DNA of 64,000 nt from Conoideocrella luteorostrata (lineage: Eukaryota; Ascomycota; Sordariomycetes; Hypocreales; Clavicipitaceae), in assembly GCA_032433595.1 (NCBI GenBank), contig JASWJB010000009.1, forward strand, positions 1 to 64,000. Direction: 5' to 3'. This document shows, in pieces, positions 47,202 to 57,896 of the stretch (position 1 is the stretch's first letter; each line of letters opens with the position of its first letter). The notes under the pieces were generated by a model. It ran no database searches. It was not told the DNA's origin and saw nothing but the letters and a program-made list of their open reading frames with translations. The position numbers were made by a program, and so were the translations under genes.

Positions 47202-49117
47202 ATGCGGTTGTCCAACAAGTCCACCATCCTGCTGCCGCTGCTTGCAGGCACGGCGTTTGCTCTCCCCGGCAGACGAGCCGTGGTGCCGCCCAAGGCGGAC
47301 CATGGCAGGGCGCATGAAGTCAAAGAGGCCTTTGAGATCTCGTGGAACGGCTACTACAAGCATGCCTTCCCGCACGACACGCTTCTCCCGGTGACGAATG
47401 GCTTCCAAGATGATCGGTAGGTGCTGTGCTGTGCTGTGCTGCGCTGCTTCCGAGTGGCCCTCCCTGAAGAACAGCTCTTTGTGCTAATACTGGCCGTGAT
47501 AATAAACCAGCGCTGCGTGGGGCGTGACTGTGGTTGATGCGCTGTCTACAGCCATTGTCATGAACAGCTTGAAGATTGTGCAGCCCATGCTGGAGCACAT
47601 CTCCAAGATTGATTTCACCACCACGGCCGAGGCCAACTACGGCATCTCGCTGTTTGAGACGAATATTCGCTACTTGGGCGGCCTTCTTTCCGGTAAGGCT
47701 TTCATTCTTTCTTTCCTTCTCCTCTGCTGTTCCTGGTCTCTTCACGAGGGACCCCCCTTGAAGAAATGGAAAAGAGGCAAAAAAGAAGAACAGAAAAGCT
47801 AACAGGCGGTTTCACAACCCCCCCATCGCCACAGGCTATGATCTACTCAAAGGCCCATACAAGCAGCTGGGCGCTGACCCCAAACAGGTCGATGCCCTGC
47901 TGAAGCAAGCGCAGTCCCTCGCTGACAGCCTCAGCGTGGCATTCGACACGCCCAGCGGGATCCCCGACCCGACCGTCTTCCTCAACCCGGCCAAGAAGAA
48001 CAGCGGCGCGGCGCAGAACAACATTGCCGAGATTGGCACGCTGGTCCTCGAGTGGACGCGCCTCAGCGACCTGAGCGGCAACAAGACGTACGCGCAGCTG
48101 GCCCAGCGCGCCGAGAACTACCTCCTTCACCCGACGGGCTCGCCCGAGCCCTGGCCCGGCCTGGTGGGCACCTTTGTGAGCACCAAGGACGGCAGCTTCC
48201 TCGACAGCCAGGGCGGCTGGAATGGCGGCGACGACAGCTTCTACGAGTACCTCATCAAGATGTACGTGTACGACCCCAAGGCCTTTGGCGAGTACAAGGA
48301 CCGGTGGGTGGCCGCGGTGGACTCGACGGCCCAGCATCTGCTGTCGCATCCCACGTCCCGCAAGGACTTGACCTTCCTGTCGTCGTATAACGGACAGAAG
48401 ACGATTCCTCGGTCTCAGCACTGTAAGTTGAAAACAGCCCACACCACCCCCGATATACATATATATATATATACACATATGTGCCTGTCATTTTTCATGA
48501 CATTGTCCACAGTACTAAAACAACCAAAAATGAAAACAGTGGCCTCCTTTGCCGGCGGCAACTTCATTCTCGGCGGCATCGTCCTCAACCAGGACAAGTA
48601 CAAGCAGCTCGGCATCACGCTCACCGAGTCCTACTACCAAACGTACGTCGAGGAGGCCGCGGGCATCGGCCCCGAGGGCTTTGCCTGGGTGGACAGCGTC
48701 CTGGCCGCCGACGACCAAGACAACAAGCCCCCGCCGGCCAACCAGTCGGATTTCTACAAAAAGGCCGGCTTCTACACTACGTCGGGCTACTACATCCTCC
48801 GGCCGGAGACGATGGAGTCGCTCTACTACGCCTACCGCCTCACCGGCGACACCAAGTACCAGGACTGGGCGTGGACTGCGTTCCTGCAGATCCGGAAGCT
48901 GACGCGTGTGAATGACGCGTTTGCCGAGCTCACCGATGTGAGCAAGCCGAACGGCGGGTCGTACGAGAACGAGATGCAGAGCTTCTGGATGGCCGAGACG
49001 CTCAAGTACTTGTATTTGATATTTGCGGCGGATGGCCCCGTCCATGTGCAGGGGCAGGGGGCGAAGAACCAGTTTGTATATAATACCGAGTGTCATCCTG
49101 TCAGGGTGCGTGGGTAG
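47202..49117 (+). CDS. Secreted class I alpha-1,2-mannosidase (GH47)
   Basis: Exons 47202-47416, 47511-47692, 47835-48422 and 48540-49117 give 520 aa. A signal peptide ([20 protein letters not shown]) precedes the (alpha/alpha)7 barrel. Family segments are [95 protein letters not shown] and [18 protein letters not shown], and the late TEC turn with the calcium-site Thr is near the end. These enzymes trim alpha-1,2-mannose from N-glycans or mannoproteins outside or in the secretory path. Intron 1 carries a TGCTG repeat (about 47421-47447). Intron 3 is 117 nt, in frame and stop-free, so it can be mistaken for coding. Confidence 0.9.
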
Positions 49118-51066
49118 ATATGTAACTAGGGAAGGTGAATTATGTATTTCAGTATACTTGAGGTAATTATATATATACATGCATATGTATTTATACAGAC
49201 CTAAAACACCCTCTCTGAAAATAAAAAGCCATTTTTAGTTGGTCCGTTTCTACCTACTTTCACGGTCTGGGAAGGCTGCCAAGACTCCAGCGCCACAGCT
49301 TCTAAAGTACTGCTGCTTATTTCTAGGTACCCCTTAATGATGCGCGCCAGCACATTTCCCTTAATAACGGGGCCCGCAGTCTGGACCACCAGGACAGCTA
49401 ACTACTCCGTACTCCGTACATATTTCGCATATCACAAAGGCAGCCTTGCTACTTTGTGCCGGGAAAATCCTCACACAACAACAACCACCACCAAACAACC
49501 AACAACAGAGTAGGAGCCCAAGACATCCCTCGTAGCGTAAAACCGGGTTTGGTGGCGCTTGAAGCTGCCAATCCAAGATCTTGGAAATCGGAAGGTGATC
49601 AATCTATGCGAAAGCTCGAAAATGACTATGCATTTGTGACAAGGGGGCATTTAATTAAACAATTTTTATGTAGTAATTGAAGTTACCGCGTTCTTCTGTG
49701 GCGCAATTCCTCTGCGTCCGTCGGCGGTTATCTATTATCCTTCGTGGGGAGCTGGTTTCTCCGTAATTCGTAGTTAAATATCCGGGTTCTATATCTTATA
49801 GTTCTATGTCAAGGAAAACGATCAAATTATAGCTTTAAATCCAGGCGTAAAACATCTATATTCTTTGCTATAAACTTCCAAGGCTGATGATAACGCCAAA
49901 CTGCCTTTGAGAGCCGTGCATGTGTGGTGCCTTATCTGACTATCTACAAACCATTTAATTAAGGCCGTTTATTGGCGCTAATCCCAAGCAAAAACCATTT
50001 TCCTGTTGTGTATTATATCCCTGCCACTGGGTGGCTACCAAAACCAGCACACACTGCCAACATTTTTCGCGGCATTTTAAGCTGTAATAATAGAAGAAAA
50101 TATCAAGGAAGGAATTAGATGAGCAAGGCTAGGTACTTTTGATTCGGGAGGTGTCCTATCACACCGAATCGCCGCGTAATGCAAATTGGACAGACACACT
50201 GCGAATCCTGAACAGTTTCTGGATACTAGTTATGTTTGGACAGTCTCGCCTTAAATCCACGACATCACGCACTTAGGTTAGCCTGTTTAACAGCTGATAA
50301 GGCCACGTGACTATCGGACAGCATAGCAGGTATAGTATATTATATTCAAGTCTTGTATAACTTCGCGCTGTTGAAGTAGCTGGTAGGCGACGCTTCCAAC
50401 GGCAATGTCTGGAGGCGGTCCAGGGATTTTAGGGAGGTTGACGTTCTCGCTGCCAGGTGAGGAGTTGTTTGCTGAATTCATGTCGCCGACCAGCTTCGTC
50501 ACAGACCCAGGCACCAAATACGTCGTTGTCGATGAAGTTGCTGGATTGCCTGTTTAGTGATTGGCCTGTGAACATGTCCTGGACTGATATTACACGTGCC
50601 CGGTATGTCCGGACCACTCCGTCTGTGAGACTTGCTCTTTGATGATGATGAAAAAAGAACTATTCTTGTTGTATGACATTTTCCTACGTAAATTTTGCTG
50701 TGAATCACTCTCTTTTATGAAAATGAATGACACTGAGACTTCAGAGTACTTTATTTTCGAGTATGAGACTGTTTGCGGAGGAGGCACCTCGAGGTATAAA
50801 GTAGATATGCCGCCCTACACTAACTGAGCGACGGACGTCGCGGCTAGAGCACCTGGACGACTGCACCTGAGTTAGCCATCATCAACAGCGGTCAACCCGC
50901 GAAGGGCTTCCGATCATCGCAGATGAGGCTGCTCAAAGTACGTCCGCTACCACTATTACGGGATGACTCATCGCTCGTTACCACTGTAAGCCTCTGATCC
51001 GTAGACTCCTGGTCGTGGGTATCACATGTACCATACATACTCGTAGACGCTCGTTCAATAGCCACC
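49118..51066. other. 1.9-kb intergenic region with possible gene remnant
   Basis: TACTCCGTACTCCGTAC lies at 49403-49419. On the minus strand 50530-50311 a coding-like frame reads PATSSTTTYLVPGSVTKLVGD and ends in YYTCYAVR after a CTAAACAG acceptor-like site; upstream exons cannot be found, so it may be the last exon of a degraded gene. The rest shows no gene. Confidence 0.35.
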
Positions 51067-52650
51067 TCAGCAATCTTCACCTATGTGACCCTGTTCGCCA
51101 CCTGGCGGCTGTCAGTGACGCCTTGTTATTGGGCAAGCTCAGACTCACAGTTTATGCAACGGACTGGATGTTTACACTTGGATGCTTTATGTCCTGAATA
51201 GAGACCTAATTGTCGTTAGTAGGGGTATATTTGCTACGGTGGAGGGTCAGCCTTACATTTACCACATTGCTTCCAACAGTCGTGCTCCCAATGCCCTTCC
51301 CATCCGCAGTTGAGACAGGTTTCCCGGTTTCGTCGATGCATTTTGATTCTCTCCCACTTTTGTTCACCTTCTTCTTCTTTCTCTTGAGATCTTGCAGGCT
51401 GTGAGTCTGCCACCTTGGCTGCTGACACGGCCGGTCGGTTTTCTTCTAAGGATGCTGCACCACCCTGATCAATCCGGGCGCTGCCTTCGAATGGATTGTT
51501 CGCAACTTCATGTTCATTCATGTGCCGTTTATCTGCACATATGTTAGTTCGAAAAAGCGACGAATGAGGATCATGTGGTGGTACCATTAGTCTGAGTCGG
51601 GCCTCGATCTCCATCCCGGACCGCATATCGTCCTAGAATGGCTTTCGCCACAGATGCAGCAGTAGCTGCTGCAAAGTCTTGCCAGATTTTGTTCTTGTGG
51701 CTATCTGCATAGTCACAGATCCCCTTAACAACGATACATGGAACTTCATCCCACGCTCCTGCGCCTTCCATCTCAAATGCGATAAGGTCATATTCGGCCG
51801 CGATGCGGTCTCGATCCTCCCCGCTTTTCATGACTGTGTTTCCCGAACCGATCCGACCGATGAAAATATTTGGGCTGAAATTTCCATCTTTTGAAAGATT
51901 ATAAGAGCACTTTCTTATAACTAGACTGTCAGAATCACATTTAGTTTCAATACACAAAGCTTTAGAAGCTGAGTCGCAGAGCACGCTACGGCTATCAGCA
52001 CACACACTACACGAACTCCGATGTTTGTGAGTGTATGCTGAAGCGTACAATTTGTCTTCCTTCGTTCCAGGATATTGATAATTGGCTCGGCGTCCATGCT
52101 TCTTAGCGGCTTCCTGCAAATGTACTAGGTGTTGTGAAGCCTGTTTCTGAAGCCGCCCTCTCACGAGTTCTGTTTCGAAGAATTCAAGCATGCTCCGGAT
52201 TTCCTTAGTAGGAACTCCAAGACTGTCATTAATGGTGTTCTTGACGTCAAAATGCCCTGGGTATTGCCTGCCGTAATCGTATTGTATCACAGTCTTGCTC
52301 ACTACAACATCACCTAAAAATGCATCAAAATCAGCAATACGGGGGACACCACCGCATATACCAACTAAAATAGCAAGACGCAGGCCAGTGTAGCTCGATC
52401 GTATGCTGGCAGCTCCAGCCGCCGCGCTGTTGGTACCTATCCTCGGAAGCAAAGCTAGAACAACGTGGTGTTCTCCGATACGACCGGTGGTGTAGGCGTT
52501 GGTGTCGCCATCTGCTCGGCCATAACGATCACGATCCTCATCCCAAAACTGATCGAACAGTAGACTGACGGCATCAAACTCGCAACGCAAAGCGCATATA
52601 ATGGCGACTCGAAAACTTTCACGGTTAGCAGGTGCTATTTGGGAAGCCAT
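51067..52650 (-). CDS. Nucleoside phosphorylase-domain protein with CCHC zinc knuckles
   Basis: Four exons, 52650-51585, 51532-51257, 51205-51149 and 51080-51067, keep frame and give 470 aa. The NP domain covers about residues 13-345: FRVAIICALRCEFDAV, RLAILVGICGGVP, FLGDVVVS, SGNTVMKSG, AFEMEGAGAWDEVPC and KGICDYADSHKN, all intact. Between the halves is a Cys-rich loop (SSCSVCADSRSVLC). A disordered linker (about 350-420, rich in E and K) leads to two CX2CX4HX4C zinc knuckles (CLNCGWEGHWEHDC and CGKCLYSGHKASKC) and a final CINCEDC. NP domains are common N-terminal domains of fungal NLRs. Here the NB domain is replaced by a nucleic-acid-type binding tail. The substrate is unknown. Confidence 0.8.
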
Positions 52651-54454
52651 TACATGATTTTTAGTTGCAAAAGAGGTGCCAAGTGGACATCATTGAGGAG
52701 GGGTTTATGTTGTTGCCTGGTATCGTCACGTGAGGAACGCTGAAAATGCGTCAGGGTTGGGTTGTCTTCAATCGCTAAATTGCTGGCTACAAGCAATAAA
52801 TTCTGTGACATCTATCATCTAAGGCCATATATAGTACGATATGATTTTTGCGCAGGACATGGTCGAGGACAATTATTTGTAGACCCGCATAATAAACGTA
52901 AGGGGCGAGAACCTCACGTATCCGCTAGATAATGTTAGCGGGCCCCAGCACCACATTCCTATACACCTGGCGATACCCCCACACGAAATGAACTTCGCGA
53001 GCGCTGCTCGCGAGGTTAATGCGGACCCCGGGCAAGATTCACAGAACCGAAACGACGGGACGATAGCGCTGCGGATAGCACAAGCGTCAATATGACGAAG
53101 CCCGCCATCAGCCATTCGTGAGTTAGCCCTGCGCGTCACCAGACAGTGTAGATATCTGGCGTTGGCACGCAATTCTTCTTGCTGGTGTTTAGCCTGACAT
53201 GTGCAGGCGAAATCGTTGCATAGCCTCAATCTCTCCTTTTGTTGAGCTTCTCACCGGGTGTCTCCTGTGTCCAGTGATGGAACATGCTGAGAGGTGTTGA
53301 CACTTACATACCTAGTTACGGAAGTGTCTTTCCGCGTCTAGCGTGGATATTGTAGGTCACTGTTGGCCCCATGGGTACGTCGAGAGTGGCAAAGATACAT
53401 TGGAGCCCCACCAGACCCGCCGGCCTTCACGGGAAGGTGGGAAATAGCCATTTATGGCAACCCAGAGAGGGAGAATATAGACACTTGTGTATGGAGTACT
53501 ATGTGAATTATAGAATTATGCTCTCGCGGTGCACGAAGCGACAACTGCCCATGACATATTCTCGCGCAACGCAAGGACACTCCCAGAATTGACTTGACCA
53601 CTTCCTTCGCTGTTCTTTTCATCGTACCTTGAAACTCGGTTATCAAACATTCCGCCATGTCCTCATTTATGGCCCCTTATGCTCTAAGTTATTCACGCGG
53701 TGGTTCTTTTATGCTCCGCCCGGAAGAGCGGCTACTGCTGTACTGTATTCCTGCTCAATTTGAGCCACTTTAGACAGCGCAGTTACGCCCAGCCCTTGCC
53801 AACAAAGCTGGGCCACTCCCCCTCTCCGCTTGAGTTTCCCATATGCTTAAAACAAAGAAACTATCTCCAGTTGGCTGGCACCTATTGCAGACCATGGTCC
53901 TGTGTTAAGTGTATTTTGATTGACTCTGTTGAGGCAGGCTTCTGCCTCTTTCCTGATTCACGTATAAATTCGGGACAATTTGTGTTCGCAGGCCAGGAAG
54001 TCGCTAACTTTGATCCACGATGTCAAGGAAACTCATCATAATCAACAGGGAAGATGTTGTGCCGTCCGCCATTGAAGTTGTGAAGGGGCCCATACTATTG
54101 CAGGCAAATGCATTCACCGAGGCAAGCCAGACACTTCCTTGCTGCCATTGGTCATGCATGTCAGAGCGTGCAGTTCCATGCTGACCCGACCTAACTGGTT
54201 AGGTATTCTTCCAACCGCTTGAACTTGGAAGTAAAGTAATGTTTTAGGACGCGAAAAAGAGGATGGCAAAAAACTCATTCGTTTGGTAAATAATCGCGGT
54301 TTATATAGAATTGCTTGTCGTTATGTGACGCTCATCTTGCACCACCTAAAGACTATAGATGTAGAGTGTTTGGCGGCAAGCCATCCTATCAACTAATGGA
54401 GATCTAGGAACTATGCATTATATAGCGTTCCACACACATTTGTCCATGCGTGTC

Positions 54455-54577
54455 TGTTACGGAATAAAAGGGCTAGTGCAGCGCCTAAATCCACTGCACC
54501 AAAAGGTCTAGCTGCGACCTCGGTTAGAGGCACGCAGCGCAATTTAGCTCTACAAGGGCTTATTCCAGCACGTAACA
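54455..54577. mobile_element. Small inverted-repeat element (MITE-like or solo LTR)
   Basis: The element begins TGTTACGGAATAAAAGGGCT and ends in AGGGCTTATTCCAGCACGTAACA. The two ends are imperfect inverted repeats of about 25 bp with perfect 7-bp tips, TGTTACG and CGTAACA. The TG...CA ends would also fit a short LTR. No clear target-site duplication is seen (left flank GTGTC, right flank GAGAA). It lies beside an AT-rich island. Confidence 0.4.
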
Positions 54578-54784
54578 GAGAACCATCTGATCAAATGCTG
54601 TAGCACAAGACTACAAGTTCATTTGAGAAGCAATCCAACGCCTCACGATCCTGAGATCCGACTTCAACCTACGAACCAGCCCGCGCTTCCACAAGCGACC
54701 CTCACCACAAGATAACAGCAACCCGGATACACGAACCAATTGATCAATTGATACCGAATAGTACAACTAGCCATACAAGTTGTT

Positions 54785-55135
54785 TGGCTTGTTCTTTTAA
54801 TCCTGACAAAATATACATAAATAGCTTATACTTAGTAATAATATCTTAAACTTTTATAACAATAAAAATATAAAGATTTAGTTTAATTAAAGTGTTTAAA
54901 GGTTTAATAGTAATATTAATTAAATTATATATATTAAGTAACTTAAAAAAGTAAGCTATAATAAAAATTTAGCTAAGAGTAAGCTAACTTTATAAGGATT
55001 TATATAATAGTTATACAATATTATAAAATAAATTTATAAGAATAGTTTATACTTAGTCTTTATTACCTAGAATGAATTTATTTATCTTTAGTAGCTTAAT
55101 AATATAGAAAACTTCTTATCCCTATTCTTTTGCTC
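54785..55135. other. AT-rich island
   Basis: About 350 bp made almost only of A and T, with many TTAATAT and TATAA words and stops in all frames. It fits a repeat degraded by RIP. No protein relic can be read. Confidence 0.55.
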
Positions 55136-55379
55136 TTTACCTAGCTAACTTTAGCAGGCTCAGCGATCCTAGAGAGATACGCGCCAGCTGTAGCCTAGAT
55201 TAATTTATCCTTGATTATCTTGTCCGTGATGTGCTGAAAAGTTTTCATATCATCGTTGGAGTTAAGACCAAGCTGACCCTGAAAGCCATAGCCTGTTGAG
55301 TAGGCAACTTAACGGGTGTTCGAAGTATTTTTATATGGCGGCGGCGGCCAAGTCCCTTGATAGAGATATAAGTAGATCA

Positions 55380-56816
55380 TTATCCAAAGCGCTGCTGCAC
55401 ATCTCTGCGTATTCTGGTGTTCCAACCGGCAGAGAAGGCGTCGCCGCTGATGCCGTACTTCTCAGCATATCTTAACCTCCCTCCTTGACTAGAGTCCAGA
55501 CCATGGAAATTCATCTGATCCACGACGGAATTTGGATCTAGAAAGATGTCAAAAACTTTGATATTACAAGTCAAGTGTAATAGAGCTGTCTCACCTCTAT
55601 TCATCGCAAATGGTCGGGACCTTGGTCCTGGCGGTGACCTGGGCCCTATGTTTATACCCGCACCTGCCCCGTCGAATTTGACACTGAAGTGTAAATTCTG
55701 CCACGCCAATTTGAAAATCCGCGACGGCCAGCTCTCATTCGGTTCATCTTGCGCAGCTGTATTTGGATCTGGTTGCAGAGCTGGCTCTGGCTGCTGCCGG
55801 TGGCTGGATTGAGAATGCGTACCATCTCTTGCATGACCTGGCAATTCAGCTGGTGAGGTTGTCGTGCCTGGTGGATTTGGCCGTGTCAGTCCTAACAGCA
55901 TCCCTGCAGTGGTGGAGTGAAGAGGGGTTCGAGCCTTCAACTCATTGCAAATCCTCGGCGTGATATTGTCGGTTTCTCCTTCTGTGGAGCTACCATAATG
56001 ACGAGCAACCATGTCTTTCCCATGGCGGGCGATCTGGTCCCGACCCTCAAACCAGTCCAAACAGCGCTTGGTGTCAGTTCCATCAGGATCATACTGTCGT
56101 CCATGCTGATACAGTCGAGGGGGATGTTCATCACTATCTGTCAACCATTGTGACTTGAGCATCTCGAGGCGATTGTTGAAACTGGCTTGCTGATTGCCAC
56201 CTGCGGCGGTCCAAAACGTTGTAACAAAGGTAAGGCGAGGTCGATAGTCGTCTCCGCTGAGGGCGTGGACAAAATTGACAAGTTTGCGGTCGAAGTCGTC
56301 AAAGCGGGGCTGATTGATGCAGCTGAGATATAATATACCAGCAAAACGGGCAAAGTTTGCAACAGCCTCGATGCCTCTCGCAATCTCAATAAAAGTTTTC
56401 TGTTCGTTTTCTGGATCGAAACCCGGAGTGTCCATGATGAAGTGCTTCTGAGCACCAATTAATGCCTTGGCAATTTGGCATTTCTCCGTGACTACGATCA
56501 TATTAGAAATCTAGACCAACTTATCTGTAATATGGATAGCGTACCGGGATTGGTAGAGTCACCTGAGTAACCAGTGCAGCCAGTGATATCTTCCAATAAA
56601 GATGATTTGCCGACACCAGTCCGTCCGATAATAAGGATCACGTTCACCGGTAATCCAGTGTGTCTATTCGAATGGTTAGAAATAGCGTCACGCGTATTTG
56701 GGGCACTGGGAGTACGACTGATAGTGAGACTCCATTTCTGCGACACAGCGCTGAGTTTCTCCTTCCACGGTGGCCTGGGGAGTAGGAGACCCTGCATCTC
56801 TATGAAAGGATGTCAT
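55380..56816 (-). CDS. AIG1/GIMAP-like GTPase with shared C-terminal module
   Basis: The G domain has P-loop GRTGVGKSS (LPVNVILIIGRTGVGKSSLL), the switch region CTGYSGDSTNP and the G3 motif FIMDTPGFDPEN, then FAGILYLSC and FVTTFW. Firm exons end at 56545, run 56491-55595 and then 55537-55380. The start is either 56797 without a further intron (435 aa) or 56816 with a 43-nt intron at 56706-56664 (427 aa). A disordered P/S/Q-rich linker (about 230-320) follows the G domain. The last exon encodes DPNSVVDQMNFHGLDSS, YAEKYGISG and WNTRIRRDVQQRFG. This module, with the same phase-1 intron just before its Asp, also ends the neighbouring NP gene. AIG1-type GTPases act in immune or membrane roles in plants and animals; the role here is unknown. 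Confidence 0.75.
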
Positions 56817-57896
56817 GTTGAAGCTTTTTCTTTCGTTTGATTTACGGGTTCCCTTAAAGCAGAGAAGAAAGATGAGGCAAAAAAAAAAAAAAAGTGGTCG
56901 CAAAGGTGCTTGTAGTGTTTAGCACAGGATAGAATTGCACAATGATGGCCAACTAAGGGTCTCTTCGAGCACCAGGGAGCACCAGGGGGTTTTCCAGGAT
57001 ATATATAGTCTAGGATTCTTTCATATTTGGCCGCCTATGCCAATTTTTAGCAAAATTCTTATCTTTCAGCCTAACCCCACCATCGTTGGCGAGAATGGCG
57101 GCAGTAAAAATAGAAAGTCGTTGCAGCCCTCCCCGGAGCTGTAACATGTTGTGTCATCTGACAATCAATGATAGGATGAAAGAAAACCATAGGCGTTTAT
57201 GTAGGCTGAGCTGGGCTTGTTTTCATGCGGCCGTGTCTGGCCATTCCAGGTGTTGTGAGCCACGTTAGAGAAGGCGCCTCAACGTGCATGGAGCGGCATG
57301 GGAGTCGTTTCGGCAGTCATTGGTTCAAGCAGGTAGCGTAGCACTGCCACCGTATGAGTTGATGCTAGGGCCAACATGACAGCAATTTATCCTGAAAAAC
57401 GTACATGAATGGTGTCCCGGTGCCGTGAAATGTGCCTTGCCTGCATCCCTCGATTGTATACCCTGGAAACCCTTGTAAGAACTGGGTTGGCTCCATGCCA
57501 AGATTTCAGGGTGCCTCCGCCCACACATTGGAGAGATAAACTGCCAACGCACTGCGTGTTGGTTCACAGCAGGCAGGTGAGGCTTGCTTTTCAGCCACCT
57601 GAATCCAATTAGCTGCAAGAAATACTCGTGATAGAATATCCCCCAGCGTTCCCGTCACATAAATGCCGCTTGCCGTCGTTGCGAAACAAGGCATGGCTCC
57701 TAGCCTGAGCATCCAATCTACCCAACAAGCGTCGAGTCACCTTGTATATGATTCATAATGGCAAGTAGCACACAAATTTCGAAATTCACATTGACACATG
57801 CCAAAAATCTTTCTTTCAGAGCTGAACAGAGAAGTGTGGAATGTGCCAGTTCTGGTTGACTGACCCAACGACGCACAGGAACATGAGCCGCGGAGA
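56817..57896. promoter_or_regulatory. Shared upstream region of the GTPase and NP genes
   Basis: This 1.1-kb stretch separates two divergent genes and should hold both promoters. It has an A-run at 56880-56893 and no recognisable gene. Short open frames show no family. Confidence 0.45.

Larger units (their letters stand above)
52651..55379. other. 2.7-kb region with inverted-repeat element and AT-rich island
   Basis: No gene is recognised. Notable contents are the 123-bp inverted-repeat element at 54455-54577 and a strongly AT-rich stretch at about 54785-55135. A GC-rich hairpin, CGCGAGCGCTGCTCGCG, lies at about 52996-53012. Short open frames elsewhere look random. Confidence 0.4.
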
